The notes: generated by a model from the sequence alone, not told the origin. 64,000 nt of DNA from Rhynchopus sp. YZ270_cl-10 (GCA_964035575.1 OZ037841.1:1178001-1242000), one strand, 5' to 3'; positions 24,438 through 35,865 are shown, numbered from the stretch's first letter. A program made the numbers and translations.

Positions 24438-26471
24438 GGCACCAAGGACGGTGTCACTGTACGTCTCCACGACTCAGAGTACCGCTCTTACCCCGCATTT
24501 CGCGAGACGCTATCGTTTCAGCTGCGGACAGAATCGTTTGGGCAGACGGGTAGCACGCAGGGTGCACCAGTTGTGCCTTGCACTACTGATGTGGACACAA
24601 CGCAGATGGCGACCGAGGTCGACGCAGAGAAAGGCACGACGGCTGCAATCGACTGCATCTGCGGGGTCTGCAGCGCTGCTCTCCGCGTCGGGGCACAGCC
24701 TCTAGCCCTACCTAAGTCGGAGGCTCAAGAGACACAAGAGACTGCTGCCACCACTACGCTTCTTGGCTCTTCATTCGTACTTCCCGGTATAGGAACCAGT
24801 ACTGGCCTCTCTCTTGCAAAGTTAAGCATAATAAGCAGACTCTGTCCTGAAGACGGCCGTACGCAGCTTGATTCCACCATCAACCCGCTCGGATTGGAGC
24901 TAGGGGATGACCCAGACATGGTAGAGGTGAACGGCGCGTTGGTAGGATCGATCGCGATTCAGGGTGCGCTGTTGTTGGTGTCGTTGGGTATTTCTTATCA
25001 TATGTACCGTCGTCTGCACGGCAAGCGACTGATGCAGCGAAACTGCGACACCGTGGTGGACAGCGAAAAGGCGACGTCGCGGCTCATCCACCAGGGGCTG
25101 CGGGGGACCGACATTGTGTACCTCATGGCGAGGGGGCGGTTTGGGTGGGTGCTGATCCCTGCTACCTTTCTTTTTGGCGGTGCTGCGTTCACTTCTGCCT
25201 CTGCGATACTGTACAGCTCACCACTCTACAAGGTGATAGGTATTATGGACATCATAATCTTCCAGGCAGGCATCGTCTCTTACGCCACATACGTCGCAAA
25301 GCAAACCAAACACCACAGCGAGATCTCAGACATCGACGGAGACCGTCCAGCACACCACCGCTTCATATGGGGGAAACGCGAATGGGGGGTCAACGACGGA
25401 CACGGCCACGGCGCTTGGGTAGAGCTGAACCACCTTCTCTATGACGGCTATACGCATGCCTCCCGCTATTTTCTTACCTACGAACTTCTTGTCACCTTCG
25501 CAATCGGTTGGGTCGGAGCATGGTCTCCAGGAGGTTTGACTGCCTGTTGGGTCAAATCCAGCATTCTTTTATTCCTGCTTACCGCATTCTGCCTGACACT
25601 ACTTCTCCGCAGACCGTATCTCGCACCTTACGAGAACGTCGCAGAATCTGCGATCGCTGGCGGGGAGGTCGTAGTGTCCGCCCTGACCATGGGAGCAATG
25701 GGTACGTCACAACCGAATGAGCATTGGGCCGCACAGTATGCGGCCTACCTTTCCCTCGGAGTGACCTGGTTGGTGACAGCGAAGGCGCTGATGGATATGA
25801 CAGTCTTCGTTATTGACGAATACGGTCTATGGAAGGAGATTCAAGACGGAGAGGAGAAGGGGTCAAAGATGTCGTTTCTCGCGCATCTCCTTTGCTGCGG
25901 GAACAACATCCCTGATGACCGCATGGATGACTACGTCATGAATGAACTACCACCAGAAGAGCAGCAATCCGACGCACCCTTGGTAACCCCACCTTCTCCA
26001 GGGGGTTTGCATGCGTCCGCTTCACCGTCTCCGATCTCCTCTCAGGGTAATGACATCGAGTTATTGTCACCTACATCACAATTTCGTCGAAACAGTGATG
26101 GAGAAGTGTTCCCTGGGATTGCCGATGCTGCATTATGGGGCTCGCAGTCGCAATCACAGTTTTTGGTGAACAACGCAGTACCAATGCCTCCCATGAGAGG
26201 CGCCGAGAGTCCGGTGGGTTTAGGAACTAGTATTAGTGCTCTAGGGGCTAGTACCAGTGGGATTGCTGTGGCCACGCGACGTCCGTATGGTCGTGGAGGG
26301 AATGTTGCGCCACTGCTGCGCAGGCCGTCTTCAGTGTATTCACAGAGTAGTGCCGCCTCGTTGTCGCCACGTGGTTGGTCAAGAAGAGGGAGTCTTGCGT
26401 CTACGGCGCCTCCCATAAGGCGAAACGCATCTGCCGCAGGGTCAGATCCAAATGAATCTGTGGAGGTGTAG
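24438..26471 (+). CDS. Giant Cys-rich surface protein, exon 2 (membrane module)
   Basis: Exon 2 encodes 677 residues. About 160 residues of extracellular juxtamembrane sequence come first, with four Cys around DCICGVC. About seven hydrophobic segments follow: GSIAIQGALLLVSLGISY, WVLIPATFLFGGAAF, a MDIIIFQAGIVSY stretch, YELLVTFAIGWVGAW, SSILLFLLTAFCLTLLL, an AIAGGEVVVSAL stretch and LSLGVTWLVTAKALM. A Ser/Pro/Arg-rich tail of about 200 residues ends at TAG. It is strongly similar throughout to the partial gene at 3-1604. Joined to exon 1 it makes a protein of about 4,091 residues. The function is unknown. Confidence 0.88.
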   Translation, partial: GTKDGVTVRLHDSEYRSYPAFRETLSFQLRTESFGQTGSTQGAPVVPCTTDVDTTQMATEVDAEKGTTAAIDCICGVCSAALRVGAQPLALPKSEAQETQETAATTTLLGSSFVLPGIGTSTGLSLAKLSIISRLCPEDGRTQLDSTINPLGLELGDDPDMVEVNGALVGSIAIQGALLLVSLGISYHMYRRLHGKRLMQRNCDTVVDSEKATSRLIHQGLRGTDIVYLMARGRFGWVLIPATFLFGGAAFTSASAILYSSPLYKVIGIMDIIIFQAGIVSYATYVAKQTKHHSEISDIDGDRPAHHRFIWGKREWGVNDGHGHGAWVELNHLLYDGYTHASRYFLTYELLVTFAIGWVGAWSPGGLTACWVKSSILLFLLTAFCLTLLLRRPYLAPYENVAESAIAGGEVVVSALTMGAMGTSQPNEHWAAQYAAYLSLGVTWLVTAKALMDMTVFVIDEYGLWKEIQDGEEKGSKMSFLAHLLCCGNNIPDDRMDDYVMNELPPEEQQSDAPLVTPPSPGGLHASASPSPISSQGNDIELLSPTSQFRRNSDGEVFPGIADAALWGSQSQSQFLVNNAVPMPPMRGAESPVGLGTSISALGASTSGIAVATRRPYGRGGNVAPLLRRPSSVYSQSSAASLSPRGWSRRGSLASTAPPIRRNASAAGSDPNESVEV

Positions 26472-27501
26472 AAAAAATGGATTTTTTTTTTCGGGGTGTT
26501 TTTATGGTGGATCAAATGCGATCTTATTTTTTTTTCAGTATTTTTTGGATACTCACTTTGAGGGAAGGGGAGGCCCCCCTCCTTGATTCATAGTTTCATT
26601 TTATTTTTTTCGACTGAGATGCGTTTTTGGCTCGTTTCAACTCTTTTTTTTTTTTTTTTTGGCAGTTATTTGATTGTTTTGCCATCATCCTGTATGATCC
26701 TAGTTTTGTTTGAATTTTTTTTTACTTTAAGTGGTCCTTGCTTTGAGGTTGACTTACAATTGCATTTTACAGTCCTTAGGCTTTAAGTTTGCGTAAAAAT
26801 GGGGGGGGATAAGAAGTGTGTGTGTATCATTTTTCCACTAAAAGGGAGAACCTAACAGAGTGCCGTTGTGAACTAAAAACCATACGCACTTTCTCTCTCT
26901 TTTTGATTTTGATTTTATTTTAAAAGTGTTCCCTCCTCTATTCAGACTTAGGGTCATCTTCGAAGTCTTTTGTTTTATTTGGTGAATTTGTTTTGTAGAT
27001 GTGTGTGCACGACTGGCATCCATCTTTCAAGATTTGTTTTATTAGACAAAAAGCAGAGGCTTAGAGGAATGAGCTAAGCATTTCGTTTTTCTTTTCTTTT
27101 TTTCTTCTTTTCTTTTCTTTTGAATTTTGAATTTTCTTTCTTTTTAACGCCTTCTTTAAATATGACTGCAACTATGAGTGGTGTTACGGAACACCTATCA
27201 AGGACGTGTCAAGGACATATCAATATAGGAACCCTCCGGAACACCAATTAGGCTTAAAATATAAAATTTTGAAAGCTGTTTCGGGGTGCAACCAATGAAA
27301 TGGTCACTCCACGGGGATGTGAAAAAAGCGGTGTACCTATACGGTATCGTTACCCGCATTAGGTCTCCTAGGCTCCTAACAGCCTCTGGACGACTGAACA
27401 CTAGTAGGTGCTATCTGCACAGAAGGCGGTAGCTCTTTTCAACCTTTCAACCTTTCAAAGCAATCTCAACATGGGATACCCAACTCCTTTTTTTCCGTAA
27501 A
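26472..27501. other. Intergenic, T-rich
   Basis: 3' flank of the giant gene with long T runs. A GATGTGTGTGCACGAC...CATCTTTCAAG hairpin module lies at about 26998-27032. No gene is seen. Confidence 0.5.
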
Positions 27502-27861
27502 GGGAAGGCTCGTTTTTCCTTTTAATGTTACAAAGTAACAATAAACCATTTTTCCCGGTGACCCCCCCCTCCCCACCCCCTATGTTACACGGAAAAACCG
27601 TTTTTCCGAATTTTCATTTATTGTAACAACAAGGCGCAGTGGACGTGCACATCCGAAAACACCCGCATTTGCATTTCCGGAATCCGTCCGCACTGTGGTG
27701 GGGTCAATCTGCCGAAATGGACAAGTTCTTGTTGTTGGAAAAAGCCACTTTTTCCCGCCATTGTTACAAAAAAAAAAAGTTTTTTCCCCGGATTTCGGTC
27801 GGACCCCCTCCCCCCCCTTTATTGTTACTTTGTAACATTAAATGGAAAAACGAGCCTTCCC
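27502..27861. mobile_element. Inverted-repeat element with shared ~95-bp core
   Basis: The inverted ends are about 45 bp, GGGAAGGCTCGTTTTTCC followed by TTTAATGTTACAAAGTAACA, at 27502-27546 and 27817-27861. The centre (27656-27732) is a reverse-strand copy of the core also found at 44782-44876 and 54822-54916. The flanks share only AAA, so the target duplication is undecided. No ORF of note. Confidence 0.8.
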
Positions 27862-30538
27862 AAAGCCATTTTTTTTGGCCTATTTAGGGAGCTTTTTCTC
27901 TGGCACTTCTCAAATTTTTTAAAGGTAACTAAGCACAGAGAGGCTTTTTTTTTTTTTTACTCCAACTTCTCCTTGTTTTTTAAACGTTCATTATTTGAAA
28001 ATGCTCTGTCTGGAGTGGCTATTTTTTGCACCATTGACTTCACCGTTAAAATTATGTGCACGAAAGACACATGTCATCATTTCACGCTTTTTTACATAGA
28101 GGGTACCGGCGGGACCCATGGCGGTACCCTGAAAAAAAAACACTCTGCCTGTCCGAGTTTCACCCGCAGACCCTCGCAACTCGGTCATGTTGACCTTGCT
28201 TGCTTTATACGATGTATGTACCCCTGGTAAGAAGACAGGCAATTTTATGAACGTGCACCGCACCAAATTGGGTTATTTTTTTAGTGACTTTGTACGTGAG
28301 GCTTGGATCATTGTTCTTGGCGTTTTTTAAAACTATTTTTTTTTTGTGGTGCACGAAAGGCACATCAATGATTCATTCAATTTTTCTCCTCCTTTTCTCC
28401 TCCCAGCCGTCCTATCCGTGGCCTCCGTCAGATGCGCGCCCCCTAGAGATTCACAACCCCCAAGCAACGAGTAACCGGTGATTTCGTGTCACCAGGGCAT
28501 CCTCCAGGGCACGAGGAGCGTAATGTTGCCGTCCCCTTGGAGAACGTTTTCGCACAGGGTTGTGACCTATGGTGGGTGTCACTGTCAAAAGCAGTCTTTC
28601 TTTAGTTGAGACTTGTCAATGAGGTCTAATTCTTTCGATGTGTGTGCACAAGAGACACATTCATCTTGTCACGTCTTTTTTTTTGCGAGATGGATGCATC
28701 AAACGGGCATTCACCCTCCCAGTTGCAGCATCTTCAAAATGCAAAGCCTGGTGCTTTTCGGGGGGGGGGGGGGTTTTCACAACGTTTTCACAACGTTTTC
28801 ACAACGTTTTCACCCACATAGTTGTGAAAAGGATTGAAATTTTATAGGGATTTCAATCCTATCCACAACTTTTTTCACAACTATGTGGGTGTGAAATGTT
28901 GTGAAACGTTGTGAAACCCCGCCCCCCCGAAAAAGCACAAAACCAGGAAATTTTTTTTAAAAAAGGCTTTTCTACTTCGCGAAACCAATCTTCTTGGGTG
29001 ATATGTGCAATGAGTCATATCCATCTCTTTCCACTATACTTTAGTGTGCTCGACTCCACCCGATGTTCGTGAGCACCTTTTTTTTTTTTTTTGTCTGATC
29101 CAGTTTTGTTTAGTTTGTCACTTCCAACTTATTTCATTGTGTTATGTCCTTTTTGAATTTTTTTTTTGGCCTCAAAGAGGTTTCCTCTTAGCCAGGTAGT
29201 CAGTGGGAGCGTATTGGAGTAATAAAAATATCACCACATCACAGAATATTTATTACACACTTTACGCACCAAAGTGCCTGCGTCACAGGTGCCTGCAATA
29301 ACAACGTTACCCCTTTTTCTGAAGGTGACAGCAAAGCACTCTGCGAGGTTCGGCTTCCAAATCAATGAATAAATGATTTATGTTCGGTCAGGTTTCCCCC
29401 TCTAGATCTGTGCATCATCCTCTCGTGGGTGGGATGCCCAATTGGGTCGGCGAAGACCCCATTTTTTGACAACCCTCTTTTCTTTCCCGTGCCTGCGTCC
29501 CAGCGTTTGCACAAATATCAACTTCACCTTTTTATATTTCACTCAAAATTTAGACAGTTGCGTTGAATGCTGCAGTGGCAGCTGCTGCGAATGCAAAAAA
29601 CAAATTATTCTTTCATCAATTAAAAGTAAACATGCTCTATGGGGGGTTCAGGATGAACTACATCCTTTCCCCTTCCACATTACAAAGGCTGTCAGCCGGC
29701 ATTGAGTGCCCTCACCCCACTAAGATGGGGTCCGACAACAACAAAAAAAATGCTCTCAAAAATTTCTGAGATAGCTCCAAAAGAAAATGTCACCCATTCT
29801 AAGGGCCATTATAATAGAAAAAAAACATATATATGAGAACGAGGCTTTGCCAATCCCCCCTCCTATTTCTCCCTGAAAAAAAAATACCAGAATTAAATTT
29901 CCTTTTTTTTTCAAACCCCCTATTTTTCCCCTGCGAAACTTTGAAAACAATTAACGAAAGGAATGTATGTATGAGTCCCATTGCTTATGAGACAGATTCC
30001 ATCTATTTTTTTTTGTTGGCCTGCCTGCCCCCCCCAGGCCTAAGGGGGTAGGGAGGAATGTTGCGTAGGTGTGCATAGACCCCTTTTCCATTCCTTATCT
30101 TTTTTGAGTCCCGACTGGTGGACAAAAAGCTCCGTCTTTCGATTGAAAATATTTATCTTAATCATTGAGTGTGCAAAGCTGCGTTACGCTTCAAGATGCC
30201 TGCCGTGGCGGTTCTGTCCTACATAATTTGTGTCAGCGCGCATCTCCCGGGTGCGCTGTATGAGGTCCGTACATCCTTCTCTCTCAGGCTGTCTTTGAAG
30301 GAATTTACCTCCGTTAAAACCTGCTTTTTATGGGGAAGCGACCACGGTACGCCTTCGCGATGTGCAACGGTGTCCATGAAAAGCTAGGTGAATCTCATAA
30401 ATTTTATATTTTGTCTGTTGTTGTCTTTATTGTTGTTATTGCTTTTATTGTTTTTTGCGGTGGGGTAAACTATAAGAAGGGAAAGGAGTGCGGGTTTCAA
30501 TTTTTTTTGAGCTTTTCTTTGTTTTTTTTTGTTCAATT
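27862..30538. other. Intergenic with dispersed modules
   Basis: No gene is recognised. Hairpin/poly-T modules lie near 27922, 28053, 28347, 28637, 29271 and 29489. A dispersed unit, GGTTCAGGATGAACTAC...AAAGGCT...CCGGCATTGAGT, lies at 29643-29707 and is shared with 36312-36375 and, in part, 39700-39728. Small ORFs are low-complexity or T-run derived. Confidence 0.5.
28747..28945. mobile_element. Small palindromic element with GTTTTCACAAC repeats
   Basis: Left end CCTGGTGCTTTTCGGGGG then repeats of GTTTTCACAAC; the right end is the inverse with TTTCACAACG repeats and CCCCCCGAAAAAGCAC. The arms meet around a GGATTGAAAT...ATTTCAATCC stem. The TGGTGCTT start resembles the ends of the elements at 44481 and 53708. 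No ORF. Confidence 0.7.
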
Positions 30539-30545
30539 ATTAATC

Positions 30546-30943
30546 TAGGGGAGCCTATACCGGTAATTTAGGCTCCTTTTGATTTTAAATAAAAATTACT
30601 AAGTCTTTTTTGACCTACGACCCCGGCAATGCATTTTTTGGGACTCTGTGGACTCAAATGAGCAAAAATTTAAACAAAATGCTGCCCGTTGGCACATTTA
30701 AACGCACATTTTGTTGAAAATTGTCATTTTACACTGGATTTGCCTTTGCCATTTTCAGTTTTTTTGCAGATTTTTTTCAAAAAAAAATTTGAAGAAAAAA
30801 GGCTCAAAAGTGCCTGAAACCCGGCGGAAAGTGATTTTTGGTGAGGTATATAGGGTAGTTTCATCTATTTTTGGGTTTTTTTGCCGAAAGGCGCCAAATT
30901 TTCCGAGCCAAATGAAGGAATAGCCGGTGCATAGGCCCCCCTA
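30546..30943. mobile_element. Inverted-repeat MITE, 398 bp
   Basis: The ends TAGGGGAGCCTATACCGG and, inverted, TAGGGGGGCCTATGCACCGG are flanked by the perfect direct repeat ATTAATC at 30539-30545 and 30944-30950. No ORF worth reporting. The superfamily is not assigned; a 7-8 bp duplication would fit hAT-type or related elements. Confidence 0.75.
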
Positions 30944-30950
30944 ATTAATC

Positions 30951-32225
30951 ACTTATTACTAATCACAATCGCCTTGCCTATGAGGTTATTGGTTCCGTTA
31001 TTTGGCGTACACTTGCATTGGCTCTTCTGAGTGGAAGGTGTAAGGTGCCACGGTTTTTCGTGATGGCGTAATGTCATAGCGTTGGCTGTGGGTCAAACAT
31101 CTTACATCAAGACCTGTGCTCTATCAACGATGGTAATGGCACCCTCCCTTTTGAGGTGAGCAAGATAACTATTATCTCTTTTTTTCTTTTCTTGAATCAC
31201 TAAATCATGTTGTCCCCCCTTCCCGGTCAGGGTGGGGTAATGACTGTATACCTGCTTACAGCTTCCCTGTAAACCAAACTCAAGCGCAACACTCCGGGGT
31301 TCGATAACCCGCGGAATGTCAGTGCCTGCGTCCCAGAGGCGTTTGCACTATCAACTTCACTTTTTTTTTGGGTGTCAATGTCTGTAGAGATGTTTTACGC
31401 TTTTAACGCGTCTCCCCCCCTTTTTTTTCTATTTTTTATGGCGGAAGATGGGACCATTTTTGATCCCTCCTGCTAATTTTATTGAATGCATGTTGAAAAA
31501 AAAAATACTATTCTTATGCTTTGTTTGCTTTCATCCGGATGGGCTGGCATCAATCAACTATTCCTTTTTTCACTTCGTAGTTAGGTTTGTTTTCCCTCAC
31601 CCCCCCGCCTCCTTGTGGAGTAAAAGCTCGAACTTTTTTTACCCCCTCTCTCTCTCTCTCTCGCTCTGTCCCCCCATCTGCACACCAATTTGTTGTTATC
31701 TGTTTTATACTCTACATCTCTCAGGCTATGTGAGTCGGCTCTTCTTCTCAAGAGCGCAGCGATACTAAGCGCATTGTCAGTGAGGAATGAAAGACATTAG
31801 CGTGCCACTGCTCATTTTCTGTTGCAGGAAAGAAGAAAAGAAAAGAAAAAAAATCGGAATTTGAATCAAGAAGAAAATAAAGTGGAAGCACCTAGTGTGC
31901 CGTTATTTCAAAACCAAAAAAACGAAAGTTTCGAAAAAAAAACCTTAGTTAAGAATTTTGTCAAAAAGAAACGAAAAAACATAAAAGAAAAAGAAAAAGA
32001 AAACCCCTTTTTTAGGTTTGTTTCCCCACACCATCTTGTCTCACCACTCATCCCACCCACACAACCTTCCTCCACCACAGTGACATATTCCTCCTCGTAC
32101 ACGCTTTTTACCTGGTTTCTTTCCCTAACAACAAAACGTTGTGAGACACATCGGGGCCTTTTCCCATAGAAAAGCGTTCTTGGGTCTCTCTCCTCTGCGC
32201 TCTGCTCCGTGCGCCTGCTGCAGTG
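30951..32225. other. Intergenic region and 5' flank of the PA14-like gene
   Basis: Besides the LINE-tail copy it contains a (CT)n tract at about 31650-31670 and a poly-A-rich stretch at 31840-32010. The bases before 32226 are pyrimidine-rich and end CTGCTGCAG|TG|ATG, which could be a splice acceptor for an upstream noncoding exon or a spliced leader. That is inference only. Confidence 0.45.
31186..31370 (+). mobile_element. LINE-tail copy (SINE or 5'-truncated LINE)
   Basis: From TTTTCTTGAATCACTAAATC to the T run this is nearly identical to LINE positions 10014-10197, including the GGGGTTCGATAACCC hairpin and the GTGCCTGCGTCCCAGAGGCG module. Only a handful of bases differ. The coding part of ORF2 is otherwise absent, so it is either a dead-on-arrival LINE copy or a SINE sharing the LINE tail. 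Confidence 0.88.
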
Positions 32226-35200
32226 ATGCTGCATCGTGTGTGCGTCGTGCTTGCCGTGCTTGGGGTGCGGCAGTGTGTGGCGGTGCCGACCCTGCTCGCA
32301 GACTGTGGATGCTCTGCGTCATCTCATGAAGAACATGGCCTGCAGGGGTCCTTCTATACAGGCCCAGGCACAACGGGACTGTCGAACCTGCCCGACCTGT
32401 CGGCATCTGGGGCGCTGCGGTCAGCGGGTGCAGAATACGTGGTGCACGAGGACACGATCGACTACGACGAAGTGTCGTCCACATGGTCGACGGTTCCAAG
32501 CATAGTTCAGTCCGCATTCGCAGATGTACATGAGGGCTGTCTGTTTGTGACTGTCGCAGGAGCATACACCATTAGTGCGGAGTCCAACGACGGATCAAGG
32601 GTGCTGCTCTCAGGCGACAGGATCGTGAACAACGACGGTGCACACACCATGACAAAGGTTACGTCCTCTCCGATCAACCTAGCTGTCGGCTATTATGAGA
32701 TACAGCTGCAGCACTTCCAAAATGGAGGCACGGCAGGGCTCAAGCTCAGATGGGAGACGCCCATCGGGTCCGTGGAGATCATCCCTAAGGCAAACCTTGT
32801 GTACTGCCTAGAAAATACGCCGTCGCCAAGCACGAATGCACCACCAACGGCGGAACCAACCACAGCGCCCACGGCTTCACCCACAGCAGTGCCGACTGCA
32901 TCACCGACCGCAGTACCCACAGCAGTACCGACTGCATCACCAACAGCAGTACCAACAGCAGTACCCACAGCAGTACCGACAGCAGTGCCGACTGCATCAC
33001 CGACCGCAGTACCCACAGCAGTACCAACTGCATCACCAACAGCAGTACCAACAGCAGTGCCGACTGCATCACCTACAGCAACACCAACAACGTTTTCAGC
33101 ATCCCCACCACCTACAGCAGCGCCCACGGCGTCACCAACTGCAACACCAACAGCTGTGCCCACAGCCGTGCCAACTGCTGTGCCAACAGCCGTGCCAACA
33201 GCAGTACCAACAGCAACACCAACAGCCGTGCCCACAGCCGTGCCAACTGCAGTACCAACAGCTGTGCCAACTGCTGTGCCAACTGCTGTGCCAACTGCCG
33301 TGCCAACAGCAGTACCAACAGCAACACCAACAGCTGTGCCCACAGCAGTGCCAACTGCAGTACCAACAGCAACACCAACAGCCGCGCCAACAGCTGCGCC
33401 AACTGCCGTGCCAACTGCAATACCAACAGCCGTGCCAACAGCTGTACCAACTGCAGTACCAACAGCAGCACCAACGACAGCACCGGCCACATCGGCACCT
33501 GCAACAGACGCACCCAGCACTTTATCACCACCGACCACGCCACCGACACAGCTTCCCGTGGGCGAGACGTTTGCACCACCCACACCTGCTCCGGCAACAC
33601 CCGCACCTGCCACACCTGCACCCGCCACCACTGCACCTGCCACTTCAGCACCCACGACAACTGCCCCTGCCACACCTGCACCTGCAACAGACGCACCCAG
33701 CACCCCATCGCCACCGACCACGCCACCGACACAGCTTCCTGTGGGACAGACGTTTGCGCCGCCAACACCTGCTCCGGCAACGACGGCACCTGCCACTACC
33801 GCACCTGCCACACCTGCACCGGCTACTGAGGCACCTCCTACGAGCGCACCTGTGACATCTGCACCACTGACTGTGGCACCTGATACGGCTGTGCCGACTG
33901 CACTGCCGACGGACGAGCCGATGCCTGTTGTACCGACTGACACGCCATCCACACCATCGCCAGCGACATCTGCCCCGTACACACCAGCACCTGACACAGT
34001 GGCACCTGCGTTGGAGGCGGCAGCAACAGCACAGAACACAACACCTGCAGCACCACAGATGCAGCTCAGCCCTGTGAGCAGGGAACTGCTGTCTGCAGTG
34101 CAGCATGGACCTGGGTCACTCGCGGTTGTGACAGGCTCGTTGGCATGCTTGACTGGAGAGGATGAGATGCTGGAACTCCCTTGGTTGCTGCACCCAACAC
34201 AGATGAAGATTCTTGACTCGGTCCACGCAGGATGTGTCATAGGGAACCTCATTGTCTTTGCGGCGTGGTATGCTGCAGTTGCCTTGGGCACAATGGTGCT
34301 GTCCTTTGTGTACAAGTCGAAGGGGCGGATCGATGCTTGGGACGCAGCTTCGGTGAGGCTGCGGTTTCCTTCGTGCGGTTCGCTTGCACCGCTGTTCTTC
34401 CTTGCAGGGAGCTTTGACAGTGCCTTTGAGCTCTTGACCGGTGGCGAATCTAACCTGGATGCACGCCACTACGCCATAGGCGTGGCAGGCATGGTGTACA
34501 GCTGCGCCATTCTGTTCTATCTCTGGGCCGGGTGCTGGAAGTCACGCTTCCACTCCTACATCAGAACCGTCAACTTCGACCCTTCAGCGAACACCCGAGC
34601 AGTACGCTACGTCTTTGGCAACGAAATATGGACGAGTCTCCGGTACAACCATTCTGAGCGTGAGGGCGTCATTTTTGAAAACTACTCCGAGAACAAAAAG
34701 TACTGGGTGACACAGCAGGGACGCTATGCCTTGGTTGAGGTGGGGCAGATCCCTATCCTCATTGCTGTGGCGATCATCCATGTCGACACGTGGGTTGGGT
34801 GTGCAGGAAAGGCCTTTGGGCTGTGCGTCATCTACGCACTGCTTGCCGCCTCTGTTATCATCCAGCGCCCGTTCATCCCACCTATGCTGCACCACGTCAG
34901 CATTGTGATGAATGTCTGCCCTGCTCTGGGGATGCTTCTTTATGGGATTATCTTTGCGTCGCAGCAGGCGATGGCGCCGGCTGCGTTTGTTGCGAACTTA
35001 ATGTTCTTTGTTGGTCTCATCTTCAACTTGATACGAAACCTATACGACGTGATGACCTACGCATTTGACCTTGCGGACTACAACGTCAAGCTTATGTACG
35101 AAGAATCTGACAAGACATTGGTGGACATGGAGGGGGGTGAAAGCGACGTTACAATGATGCCTCTGGGTGCCACAGACATCATGTCAATGACCTCTGAGGG

Positions 35201-35435
35201 GGATACGTCCTTTACGAATAGAGATGGCTTTACGTCAACGCCGTACCTGCCCCCCCTCATCGGCAGCTCTTCGGCAAGCGAAGATGTGCCGTCGTTGCTG
35301 CACTCCCCCAGTGGCGGCGTCGGTCGTGGCTCGTTCTTGCACTCCAGCTCCCATGTCTCATCACCCTTATCTGCCTCCCGCCTTCTCGGCGTCAAATCAG
35401 CAACTAGAGGCGCCCGAAGATATTCCCAGCACTAA
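32226..35435 (+). CDS. PA14-like, Pro/Thr-rich surface membrane protein
   Basis: I start at the ATG at 32226, which opens a signal peptide (MLHRVCVVLAVLGV...). Residues ~30-195 look like a PA14 domain: GLQGSFYTGPG at the start, a central GAYTISAESNDGSRVLLSGDRIVNN strand pair and closing GLKLRWETP. PA14 domains often bind glycans. A ~400-residue stalk of PTAVPTA/PTASPTA and PATPAPATTAP repeats follows, probably O-glycosylated. The C-terminal ~450 residues hold about seven to eight hydrophobic segments with GNEIWTS and QRPFI motifs that align loosely with GSEMWTS and ARPYIAAYDN in the gene at 56994, then a Ser-rich tail. A glycan-binding surface receptor or adhesin is inference. Confidence 0.88.
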   Translation: MLHRVCVVLAVLGVRQCVAVPTLLADCGCSASSHEEHGLQGSFYTGPGTTGLSNLPDLSASGALRSAGAEYVVHEDTIDYDEVSSTWSTVPSIVQSAFADVHEGCLFVTVAGAYTISAESNDGSRVLLSGDRIVNNDGAHTMTKVTSSPINLAVGYYEIQLQHFQNGGTAGLKLRWETPIGSVEIIPKANLVYCLENTPSPSTNAPPTAEPTTAPTASPTAVPTASPTAVPTAVPTASPTAVPTAVPTAVPTAVPTASPTAVPTAVPTASPTAVPTAVPTASPTATPTTFSASPPPTAAPTASPTATPTAVPTAVPTAVPTAVPTAVPTATPTAVPTAVPTAVPTAVPTAVPTAVPTAVPTAVPTATPTAVPTAVPTAVPTATPTAAPTAAPTAVPTAIPTAVPTAVPTAVPTAAPTTAPATSAPATDAPSTLSPPTTPPTQLPVGETFAPPTPAPATPAPATPAPATTAPATSAPTTTAPATPAPATDAPSTPSPPTTPPTQLPVGQTFAPPTPAPATTAPATTAPATPAPATEAPPTSAPVTSAPLTVAPDTAVPTALPTDEPMPVVPTDTPSTPSPATSAPYTPAPDTVAPALEAAATAQNTTPAAPQMQLSPVSRELLSAVQHGPGSLAVVTGSLACLTGEDEMLELPWLLHPTQMKILDSVHAGCVIGNLIVFAAWYAAVALGTMVLSFVYKSKGRIDAWDAASVRLRFPSCGSLAPLFFLAGSFDSAFELLTGGESNLDARHYAIGVAGMVYSCAILFYLWAGCWKSRFHSYIRTVNFDPSANTRAVRYVFGNEIWTSLRYNHSEREGVIFENYSENKKYWVTQQGRYALVEVGQIPILIAVAIIHVDTWVGCAGKAFGLCVIYALLAASVIIQRPFIPPMLHHVSIVMNVCPALGMLLYGIIFASQQAMAPAAFVANLMFFVGLIFNLIRNLYDVMTYAFDLADYNVKLMYEESDKTLVDMEGGESDVTMMPLGATDIMSMTSEGDTSFTNRDGFTSTPYLPPLIGSSSASEDVPSLLHSPSGGVGRGSFLHSSSHVSSPLSASRLLGVKSATRGARRYSQH
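32826..34020 (+). repeat. Pro/Thr-coding degenerate repeat
   Basis: Repeats of a 12-bp unit (CCAACAGCAGTA and variants) encode PTAV/PTAS; from about 33480 they become PAT-x-AP repeats with two copies of a longer TPPTQLPVG-x-TFAPPTPAP unit. The antisense Gly/Val/Ala-rich frame opposite is a by-product. Confidence 0.95.
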
Positions 35436-35860
35436 AAGGAACAACGCAATCGACCCCAATGAATAGAGATGGGGATTTGTTGTGATATAGTTGAGAAGGG
35501 TTGTTTGGTGGGGTTTTAAAATGTGTGAGAAGTTTAAATTAAAGCCAAGGATTGTGGTGCGCTGCATAACTTCCTTTTAGGTTTTTGCCCCCCCCCTATT
35601 TTGCGGGGGCAATGCGGGGTTTCCAACGGGCGGTTTTGACTACAGTTGTCAGGGGTCTCAACGTGTCGAAATAAGCCTTCATTTCTACAAAAGAAATAGG
35701 GAAGGCTGAGACTCCTGACAGTTGCCCCTCTCCCCGGGCGCCTTGCTGATTCTTTTTCTAATTGAAATGAAAGAAGAAATAGAAACAAAGCATTTTGAAC
35801 ACACTTGCGGTTCTAGAGACGAACCGCTGCAAAGCCACTCCTCACCAAACAGGTCGTTTT
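35436..35860. other. Intergenic, no feature recognised
   Basis: 3' flank of the PA14-like gene. A TGTCAGG...CCTGACAG inverted pair with GGGG/CCCC runs lies at about 35596-35740 and may be a small inverted-repeat element. No gene. Confidence 0.4.
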
Positions 35861-35865
35861 TTTTT

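Noticed and set aside
23978-24573. Two separate genes, or a frameshift, between the Cys ectodomain and the membrane module
   Set aside because: A phase-matched GT-AG pair joins them, and protein-like sequence extends upstream of the second ORF exactly to the acceptor.
32693-34315. Antisense Gly/Val-rich 540-codon ORF opposite the Pro/Thr stalk
   Set aside because: A by-product of the 12-bp sense repeat; no independent start or domain.
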